DNA of 64,000 nt from a bacterium (GTDB taxonomy: Bacteria > Cyanobacteriota > Vampirovibrionia > Gastranaerophilales > Gastranaerophilaceae). The position numbers and the translations under genes were made by a program. Each line of letters starts with the position of its first letter. The stretch's first letter is position 1. The notes under the pieces are model-generated. The model saw only the letters and a list, made by a program, of their open reading frames with translations, ran no database searches and was not told where the DNA came from. Location of the stretch: the NCBI GenBank assembly GCA_017396695.1, contig JAFQLC010000024.1, forward strand, positions 1-64,000. The letters run 5' to 3'. Positions 58,005 through 64,000 of the stretch are shown here, piece after piece.

Positions 58005-58904
58005 TTAAATAAATTCTTGATATGTTTTGAAATGCGCTTTGCAAACAGAGCGCATTTCTTGCATTCCGAATTTTGAAACAAATTCGTGCCCTGCTTGAAT
58101 AACTTTATCTGAAGCACCTTTTGGAAAATTCATTTCATAATATGAACATAATTTGCCCATTTGATTTACATATTCGGCACGAGCAAGAATGGAAGCCGCT
58201 GCAACTGCGGTGTCTGCTTCCGCTTTTGTTTCTTGAATTATTTGGATTTGGCGCCCTTTTTCTTTTAATGCCGAAAGGATAAATTTTTCATCGCCAAATT
58301 TATCGCAAATTGCAAAGTCGGCATTTTTTTGGGCAAGCACATTTTCAATTACAGTTGAATGCCCCCATGCAAGCATTTTGTTTAGGTTTTTAAATTTGTC
58401 ATAAAGCTCATTATATTTTTTAGGGGTGATGTGAATTGTGTTGTATATGCTATTTTTTTTAACTTCTTGGGCAAGTGTTAAGATTTTTTTGTCATCGAGT
58501 TTTTTTGAATCTTTAATTCCAAGCTCTTTTAAATATTTGGCTTGTTTTTCATCAAGCAAAACACCCGCAACACAAAGTGGGCCAAAAAAATCCCCCTTTC
58601 CGCTTTCGTCAACGCCGATGTGCGGATAAGGTTTTTCATCTAAGCTAAGAGCAAGTGTTGCTTGATTGGCGTATGTTTTTGGACTTTGTTGAATGTTTAA
58701 ATATTCCTCAAGGAAGTTTTCGATATTGGCGCCTTGGACAACAAGTTTTCCGCTTGTGTAAAAAGTTGCAACAACCCCATTTAAGCGCACTTGAAACTCT
58801 GTATATTGAGGTTGCATAAATTTTGCGCCTGCTTGTTCTAGCTTGTTTTTGAGTGTGCTTAGTGTGTGTTTATCGTATTTTCCAGAATATGATGTCATAG
58901 ACAT
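58005..58904 (-). CDS. rnhC: Ribonuclease HIII
   Basis: 299 residues. N-terminal TBP-like domain of RNase HIII (LNGVVATFYTSGKLVVQGAN), then the catalytic domain: HIGVDESGKGDFFGPLCVAG (DEDE motif start, about residue 96), IKDSKKLDD, GHSTVIENVL, FAICDKFGDEKF and ADTAVAAASILARAEYV. It removes RNA from RNA-DNA hybrids. Convergent with the phosphomutase gene, three bases apart. Confidence 0.94.
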   Translation of the reverse strand: MSMTSYSGKYDKHTLSTLKNKLEQAGAKFMQPQYTEFQVRLNGVVATFYTSGKLVVQGANIENFLEEYLNIQQSPKTYANQATLALSLDEKPYPHIGVDESGKGDFFGPLCVAGVLLDEKQAKYLKELGIKDSKKLDDKKILTLAQEVKKNSIYNTIHITPKKYNELYDKFKNLNKMLAWGHSTVIENVLAQKNADFAICDKFGDEKFILSALKEKGRQIQIIQETKAEADTAVAAASILARAEYVNQMGKLCSYYEMNFPKGASDKVIQAGHEFVSKFGMQEMRSVCKAHFKTYQEFI

Positions 58905-58933
58905 ATATTAGCCTAAAAACTTGATTTTGGTGT

Positions 58934-59007
58934 TTTGTAAAGAAATGTAACAAAATAATGAAGTTTTGAAATCTCAATCTTTTTATATACTTTATATATA
59001 TGTAAGA
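58934..59007 (+). promoter_or_regulatory. HLR1-like box and 24-bp promoter element of candidate small RNA 1
   Basis: Perfect HLR1 match on the minus strand at 58934-58951 (GTTACATT, TC, TTTACAAA) and a 24-bp element at 58984-59007 identical to that at 39992-39969. TGTAAC starts 38 bases before the element. TATACT at 58986-58991 is a possible -10. The box also lies 30 bases upstream of the rnhC start on the minus strand, so it could act on either. Confidence 0.6.
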
Positions 59008-59108
59008 GATAACACACTAAACTAAAAACTAAAGATAAACATTATACAAACACGATAACCTTCCTTCCCTTCCTATTCAAATTTACTCCCAACTCGGGAG
59101 TTTTTTTT
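58998..59108 (+). ncRNA. Candidate small RNA 1 (intergenic, plus strand)
   Basis: About 110 nt between the promoter element and a rho-independent terminator (59085-59108), with no open frame. The middle is A-rich, then pyrimidine-rich with TAACCTTCCTTCCCTTCC (59056-59073). CUUCC repeats are complementary to GGAAG-type ribosome sites. TSS is estimated. Confidence 0.5.
59085..59108 (+). terminator. Terminator of candidate small RNA 1
   Basis: ACTCCC / GGGAGT with a five-base loop and eight Ts, upstream of tpiA; no protein gene on the plus strand ends here. Confidence 0.88.
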
Positions 59109-59172
59109 ATGTCTTTTTTTACTCCTTTGTGCTAAAATAACTTTACCTATTAGATTAGAAGGAGTTAAAAAT

Positions 59173-59952
59173 ATGACAAGAAAACCACTTATTGCAGGAA
59201 ACTGGAAAATGCACAATAAAACAGCTGAAGCTCGTGAGCTTGTAGTTGGTGTTATGCAAGGTGTAAAAGAATTTGAAAAATCAGCACTTCCTGATATCGT
59301 TGTTGCACCTGTATTTACTTCAATTCCAGCGGTTTCTGAAGAAATATTTGAAAAATGCGGTTGCGGTAAAGTAGCTCTTGCTGCTCAAAATTGCTACTTT
59401 GAACCAAAAGGCGCATTCACTGGCGAAATTTCAATCGATATGATTAAAGAATTTAAAGCTGAATATATTATTATTGGCCATAGCGAAAGAAGACAATATT
59501 TTGGCGAAACAGATGAAATGATTAATAGCAAAGCTAAAGCAATTTTGGATGCCGGCATTATTCCAATTATCTGCTGTGGTGAAACTTTAGAACAAAGAGA
59601 AGCTGGTGTTACTGATGCTCATATCGCATCTCAAATTGTGAAAGCTTTAGAAGGAATTACACCAGCCGATGTTGCAAAATGCGTTATTGCGTATGAACCT
59701 ATTTGGGCAATTGGAACTGGCAAAACTTGCGATAGCGTTGAAGCTAATAGAGTTATTGCTGAAATCAGAAAAGTTGTTGCACAAGTTGCTGGCAAAGAAA
59801 ATGCGGATAAAATCAGAATTTTATACGGTGGCAGCGTTAAACCTTCAACAATTAAAGAACAAATGGCGCAAAGCGATATTGATGGCGCACTTGTTGGTGG
59901 CGCAAGCTTAAAAGCTGATGATTTTGTTGAAATTATTAAAGGTGCAATGTAA
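59173..59952 (+). CDS. tpiA: Triosephosphate isomerase
   Basis: 259 residues, GAAGGAG upstream. GNWKMHN (Asn, Lys), IIGHSERRQYFGE (catalytic His), VIAYEPIWAIGTGKTC (catalytic Glu, loop 6) and ILYGGSVKPSTI. Glycolysis. A -10-like TGCTAAAAT lies at about 59129. Followed by metG, 15 bases on. Confidence 0.98.
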   Translation: MTRKPLIAGNWKMHNKTAEARELVVGVMQGVKEFEKSALPDIVVAPVFTSIPAVSEEIFEKCGCGKVALAAQNCYFEPKGAFTGEISIDMIKEFKAEYIIIGHSERRQYFGETDEMINSKAKAILDAGIIPIICCGETLEQREAGVTDAHIASQIVKALEGITPADVAKCVIAYEPIWAIGTGKTCDSVEANRVIAEIRKVVAQVAGKENADKIRILYGGSVKPSTIKEQMAQSDIDGALVGGASLKADDFVEIIKGAM

Positions 59953-59967
59953 TTAAGAGGGAATAAA

Positions 59968-61521
59968 ATGAATAAATTTTATATCACAACAGCAATTGAT
60001 TATGTAAATGGCGCTCCGCACATCGGTCATGCTTACGAAAAGATTTTGGCTGACATTATCTTTAAGCATTTCAAACAAAGAAGAGACGAGTATTTCTTCT
60101 TAACAGGAACCGATGAGCATGGTATTAAAATCCAAAAAACAGCTGCCAATATGGGGATTACCCCTCAAGAGCTTTGTGATAAAAATTCTGCTTTGTTCTC
60201 TTCTGCTTGGAATGAACTTGGTATTGAATATTCAAAATTTATTCGCACAACAAACCCTGAGCACAAAAGAATTGTTCAAAAGATTTTTGAACAACTTCTC
60301 TCATCTGGGGATATCTATAAAGATAGTTATGAAGGTAAATATTGTACAGGTTGCGAAGCATATTTAAGTGATAAAGATTTAGACGAAAATGGTTGTTGCT
60401 TAATTCATGGTACAAAACCTGAAATCACAAAAGAAGAAAATTATTTCTTCCGTCTTTCTAAATATAAAGATAAAATTGCGGAACATATTAAAAATAATCC
60501 AAAATTTATTGTGCCTGCATTCCGTGCTCAAGAGGTCTTAAATCAACTTGAAAATATTGAAGATATTTCAGTTTCTCGCTCGGTTGATAATGTTAAATGG
60601 GGTATTCCTGTTTATTCTGACCCAAGTCAAATTATTTATGTTTGGATTGACGCACTTTCTAACTATATTACAGCTTTAGGCTATACTCCTGAAGGAATTG
60701 GCGATATTTTATTTAATAAATATTGGCCAGCGAATGTTCAGGTTATCGGTAAAGACATTCTAAAATTCCATGCAATTTATTGGTCAGCGCTTTTGATGGC
60801 CCTTGGCGTTAAGCTTCCAAAAACAATTTTTGCACATGGTTGGATTACAATTAACCAAGCAAAAATGAGTAAAACAACAGGAAACGTTGTGTCTCCAAGC
60901 ACCATTATGCAAGCATTTGAACTTGAAAATTCTGACCCACTTAGATATTATTTGGCAGTTTGCACTCCACAAGGTCGTGATGGCAATTACTCTGATGAAG
61001 AATTTAAAGAAAGAGTAAATGTTGACCTTGCAAACAATATGGGCAACTTGTTGAATAGAACTTTAAATATGCTTGTTAAATATTTTGACGGGGAAATTAA
61101 AAAAGAATTTATCTGTGCAAATGAGTTAACCGAAATTGCACACGCTTCAATTCTTAAAGTTAAAGAGCATTTTGATAATTACAGAGTGGCAGAAGCAGCA
61201 GCTGAGATTTTGGAAGTTGTTGATGAAGCAAATAAATTTGTAAATGACCATGCGCCTTGGTCTCTTGCAAAAGCTGGCAAAATGGAAGAATGCGGTCGTG
61301 TTTTATATTCTGTTCTTGATTTGATGGTTTATGTTGGAACTTTGATTAAACCATTCTGCCCAAATATTGCAGCTGAAATTGCTCGTCAATTGAATTTTGA
61401 CATTGATATGAGACTTGATGAGCTTAATCCTAAAATGATTCCTGCAGGAAAATTAATTTCAAAAGAAGATATTAAACCTGTTTTCTTAAGATTAGATAGT
61501 GAATTTGCAGATAAAAAATAA
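59968..61521 (+). CDS. metG: Methionyl-tRNA synthetase
   Basis: 517 residues. HIGH motif in APHIGHAYEKI, a zinc-knuckle-like insert with YCTGCEAYLSDKDLDENGCC, WIDALSNYITALG, and KMSKTTGN in place of KMSKS. The length ends after the anticodon-binding domain; the C-terminal tRNA-binding (EMAP-like) domain of longer MetRS is absent. GAGGG before the ATG. Confidence 0.96.
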   Translation: MNKFYITTAIDYVNGAPHIGHAYEKILADIIFKHFKQRRDEYFFLTGTDEHGIKIQKTAANMGITPQELCDKNSALFSSAWNELGIEYSKFIRTTNPEHKRIVQKIFEQLLSSGDIYKDSYEGKYCTGCEAYLSDKDLDENGCCLIHGTKPEITKEENYFFRLSKYKDKIAEHIKNNPKFIVPAFRAQEVLNQLENIEDISVSRSVDNVKWGIPVYSDPSQIIYVWIDALSNYITALGYTPEGIGDILFNKYWPANVQVIGKDILKFHAIYWSALLMALGVKLPKTIFAHGWITINQAKMSKTTGNVVSPSTIMQAFELENSDPLRYYLAVCTPQGRDGNYSDEEFKERVNVDLANNMGNLLNRTLNMLVKYFDGEIKKEFICANELTEIAHASILKVKEHFDNYRVAEAAAEILEVVDEANKFVNDHAPWSLAKAGKMEECGRVLYSVLDLMVYVGTLIKPFCPNIAAEIARQLNFDIDMRLDELNPKMIPAGKLISKEDIKPVFLRLDSEFADKK

Positions 61522-61545
61522 AATCTAAATTTAGAATGTATATTT

Positions 61546-61576
61546 AAAAAGCCGAGTTATTTTCAACTCGGCTTTA
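61546..61576. terminator. Bidirectional terminator between metG and lysS
   Basis: AAAAAGCCGAGTT / AACTCGGCTTTA stem with a six-base loop. Confidence 0.88.
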
Positions 61577-61597
61577 TTATTTATCTTCTTCTTTTGA

Positions 61598-63082
61598 TTA
61601 GTTGTTTGTTAAGTGGCGCATTGTAGGGAATGCTATAACGTCTCTAATTGATGGTGAATCAGTAAGTAGCATAATAATTCTATCAATACCAATTCCAAGG
61701 CCGCCAGCTGGAGGCATAGCGTGTTCTAATGCGCAAATGAAGTCTTCATCGATGTCACAAGCTTCATCATCACCCATAGCTTTTGCTTTTGCTTGTGCTT
61801 CGAAGCGATTTCTTTGGTCAATTGGGTCAGTAAGTTCAGAAAATGCATTTGAAACTTCCCAACCGTTAATTCTTGTTTCAAATCTTTCGGTTAATCTTGG
61901 ATTATCTCTGTGAACTTTTGCAAGTGGAGATATATCGCGTGGATAGTCGATAATGTGGATTGGTTGAATTAATTTAGGTTCAACATGTTCTTCAAAAATT
62001 CTGTCCAAAATTTTGCCCCAAGAATCGTTTTCTTCAACTTCGACGTGAAGTTTTTTTGCTTCTTCTGCAGCTTCCTCTGGAGTTAAGAAGTTAGAAAAAT
62101 CAATTCCAGTATATTCCTTAATTGCGCCAATCATTGTTTTTCTATCCCATGGTGGGGTTAAATCAATTTCTTTTCCTTGGTAAGTTATTTTCATTGTGCC
62201 AAGAACATCTTGTGCAACAGATGATACCATATTTTCAACAAGTACCATCATTTCGTTGTAGTCAACATATGCTTGGTAAAGTTCAAGCATTGTAAATTCT
62301 GGGTTATGACGAATGTCGATACCTTCATTTCTAAAGTTTCTGTTAAGTTCAAAAATCTTTTCACTAATACCACCAACAAGAAGTCTTTTTAAGTGAAGCT
62401 CAGGCGCAATTCTCATAAACATTTCCATATCAAGTGCGTTATGGTGAGTTGTGAATGGTCTTGCATTTGCGCCACCTGCGATTGTGTGTAGCATTGGAGT
62501 TTCAACTTCTAAGAAACCTTGGTCACATAAGTAATTTCTGATTTTTTGAATAATTAAAGAACGTTTTTTAAATGTGTCACGCACGTCTTTATTCATAATC
62601 ATATCAACATATCTTTGACGGTAGCGAGTATCTACATCTGTTAAACCGTGGAATTTTTCAGGAAGCGGAAGAAGTGATTTTGAAAGCATTTTCACATCTT
62701 TTGCTTTGATTGTAAGTTCTCCACGTGGAGTTCTTCTGATTGTTCCTTTGAAGCCGGCAATGTCGCCTACGTCAAATAATTTTATTAATTTAAGTTGTTT
62801 TTCGTCTAAATTATCCTTGTGGCAGAAAACTTGAATTTTGCCTGATGAATCCATAAGATCAATGAACATACCAGAGTTGCGCATTGCCATAATTCTTCCT
62901 GCAACGCTATATTCTTCTTCCGTTTCTGCGCCTGCTTCAAGATTTTCGTATTTTTCTTGTAAGTCGTTTGCACTGGCATTTTTATCGTATGAATATGGGT
63001 ATGGATTGACGCCCATATCAACTAAATCTGCGAGTTTTTGAATTCTTGTGTCTCTAATGTTTGTGTGAGTTGTAGTTTCCAT
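61598..63082 (-). CDS. lysS: Lysyl-tRNA synthetase (class II)
   Basis: About 494 residues from the ATG at 63082 (GGAG seven bases upstream; an in-frame ATG four codons earlier contains that site). N-terminal OB-fold (YSVAGRIMAMRNSGMFIDLM), class II motif 1 region, motif 2 FRNEGIDIRHNPEFTML, and motif 3 GGLGIGIDRIIMLL. Divergent from the GAF-domain gene; on the minus strand TTGTGT, 15 bases, TAAAAT lies just upstream. Confidence 0.97.
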   Translation of the reverse strand: METTTHTNIRDTRIQKLADLVDMGVNPYPYSYDKNASANDLQEKYENLEAGAETEEEYSVAGRIMAMRNSGMFIDLMDSSGKIQVFCHKDNLDEKQLKLIKLFDVGDIAGFKGTIRRTPRGELTIKAKDVKMLSKSLLPLPEKFHGLTDVDTRYRQRYVDMIMNKDVRDTFKKRSLIIQKIRNYLCDQGFLEVETPMLHTIAGGANARPFTTHHNALDMEMFMRIAPELHLKRLLVGGISEKIFELNRNFRNEGIDIRHNPEFTMLELYQAYVDYNEMMVLVENMVSSVAQDVLGTMKITYQGKEIDLTPPWDRKTMIGAIKEYTGIDFSNFLTPEEAAEEAKKLHVEVEENDSWGKILDRIFEEHVEPKLIQPIHIIDYPRDISPLAKVHRDNPRLTERFETRINGWEVSNAFSELTDPIDQRNRFEAQAKAKAMGDDEACDIDEDFICALEHAMPPAGGLGIGIDRIIMLLTDSPSIRDVIAFPTMRHLTNN

Positions 63083-63123
63083 TTTTTTCTCCATTTCTTA
63101 ACTCTATTTTATCACAAAAATAT

Positions 63124-63152
63124 TCGACACAATTTAAAAAATAAAGTATAAT
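63124..63152 (+). promoter_or_regulatory. Promoter of the GAF-domain gene
   Basis: TCGACA, 17 bases, TATAAT; ATG 24 bases downstream. Confidence 0.6.
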
Positions 63153-63175
63153 TTATCTATATTAAAGGGTATTTT

Positions 63176-64000
63176 ATGCTTAAAAATATGGATAGTGTAG
63201 AAAATATTACAACTGCTGAGCAAATAAATTTCTTAGATTCTTGTTATAGCGATTTTTTAACTAATGGGAAATTTGATAAGCTTGAAACAGTTAAAAAATT
63301 TCACAAATATTTTGTCGCAATTAAAAATTTTGAATTGGCTTCAATTTCGATGTCTTTGCTTGCAATGTGTCAGATGAAAGAAGGGCAAAAATCATATTAT
63401 GAAACACTTCTGCTTTTAAATGATGCCAAATTTCTTGCAACATCTGTTAATTCAGCTCTTGCAAATAAGTTTAATTTAATTGCTCAAGGTTATGTTGAAT
63501 ATTTGAACAAAAATTCAGAATTGGCTCTTGAAAGCTTTATTGCGTCTCAAAGCTTGCAAACACTTTTTGAGCCAGTTTCTATGCATGAAGTAAATGGCTT
63601 TATTTTGAAGTTAAAAAGAGAACTTGAAACTGAAAAAATTGCATCAAATCAAATGACTTTTATTCCACCTAATCCTGCTGAGGACCCATTCTTAGCATTA
63701 TTGAAGGTTGGAAGAACAATATCTGTTGAAACAAATTTGGATAATTTGTTAAATATTATCGCTCAAGAAATTAGACATGCATTAAATGCTGACCGCTGTA
63801 CAGTTTTTATGCTTGATGAAGAACGTCAAGAACTTTGGTCTAAAATTGCAACTGGTGTTGAATTAAAAGAAATTAGATTTTCTGTTAATTCAGGAATTGC
63901 AGGCTACGTTGCAAAGACCGGTGAAACTGTAAACATTGATGATGTTTATTCTGATAGCAGATTCAACAAAGAAATTGACCAAAAAACAGAATATAAAACA
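63176..64000 (+). CDS. GAF-domain signalling protein, 5' part only
   Basis: 275 codons are visible; the gene runs off the window. The first ~160 residues are helical (TPR-like, IASQSLQTLFEPVSMHEVNG) and have no recognised family. From about residue 180 a GAF domain begins: LLKVGRTISVETNLDNLLN, ALNADRCTVFMLDEERQEL, SGIAGYVAKTGETVNIDDV, YSDSRFNKEID. The missing C-terminus presumably holds an output domain (histidine kinase, cyclase, PP2C or GGDEF); it cannot be told. No signal peptide or membrane segment is visible. Confidence 0.8.
   Translation, partial: MLKNMDSVENITTAEQINFLDSCYSDFLTNGKFDKLETVKKFHKYFVAIKNFELASISMSLLAMCQMKEGQKSYYETLLLLNDAKFLATSVNSALANKFNLIAQGYVEYLNKNSELALESFIASQSLQTLFEPVSMHEVNGFILKLKRELETEKIASNQMTFIPPNPAEDPFLALLKVGRTISVETNLDNLLNIIAQEIRHALNADRCTVFMLDEERQELWSKIATGVELKEIRFSVNSGIAGYVAKTGETVNIDDVYSDSRFNKEIDQKTEYKT

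Overview
The window is AT-rich (roughly one third G+C by eye) bacterial chromosome. It most resembles a gut Gastranaerophilales (Vampirovibrionia/Melainabacteria, the non-photosynthetic relatives of Cyanobacteria). The basis is the mix of genes (ClpC, a DapL/AlaC-type aminotransferase, YtxH/DUF948 envelope genes, RNase HIII), many hypothetical proteins with a short non-Sec N-terminal tag ending in DTxSFxG, and intergenic direct repeats that match the cyanobacterial HLR1 (RpaB) box. The assignment is inference; no rRNA is present.

Layout. Positions 1-20,000 are an accessory, effector-like region. It holds the 3' half of tRNA-Phe, three kinase-fold proteins and a repeat protein carrying the shared tag, two paralogous Cys-containing membrane-anchored proteins next to the kinase-fold genes, a sodium-linked cluster (NhaD/ArsB-type antiporter, a 37-aa membrane peptide, an OadG-like subunit), a signal-less EF-hand/coiled-coil/L,D-transpeptidase-like protein, an M48 peptidase, a NADAR-like protein, and a 1710-aa protein with a phosphoribosyltransferase-like motif and a C-terminal RelA/SpoT-like domain. 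Positions 20,000-39,900 hold tRNA-Ser, clpC, metW, a YtxH-DUF948-YtxH operon, a long operon (fixC-like, fixX-like, duplicated-repeat protein, TPR protein, dprA, topA, aroE), a zinc-ribbon/AAA protein, an aminotransferase, a glycosyltransferase, rpsP and yebC.

Positions 40,100-52,400 hold a DUF1015 gene, a glycogen-debranching GH13 enzyme, and a complete pyrimidine operon pyrK-pyrD-pyrE-pyrB-pyrC-pyrF-carA-carB. The operon has a strong promoter followed by a terminator hairpin placed like an attenuator. CarA has lost the glutaminase Cys and His, so carbamoyl phosphate is probably made from free ammonia. The rest holds gpsA, a TIM-barrel protein, a tagged phosphoglucomutase/phosphomannomutase, rnhC, tpiA, metG, lysS and a truncated GAF-domain gene.

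Least expected signals: (1) one N-terminal tag on unrelated domains; (2) HLR1-like direct repeats in at least six intergenic regions; (3) two convergently similar loci, each with an HLR1-like box, 38 bp, an identical 24-bp element, about 110 nt and a rho-independent terminator, probably a small-RNA family, with the same promoter layout upstream of a 109-aa gene; (4) five cases of TATAAT placed exactly 6 nt before an ATG, suggesting leaderless mRNAs; (5) the glutaminase-dead CarA.
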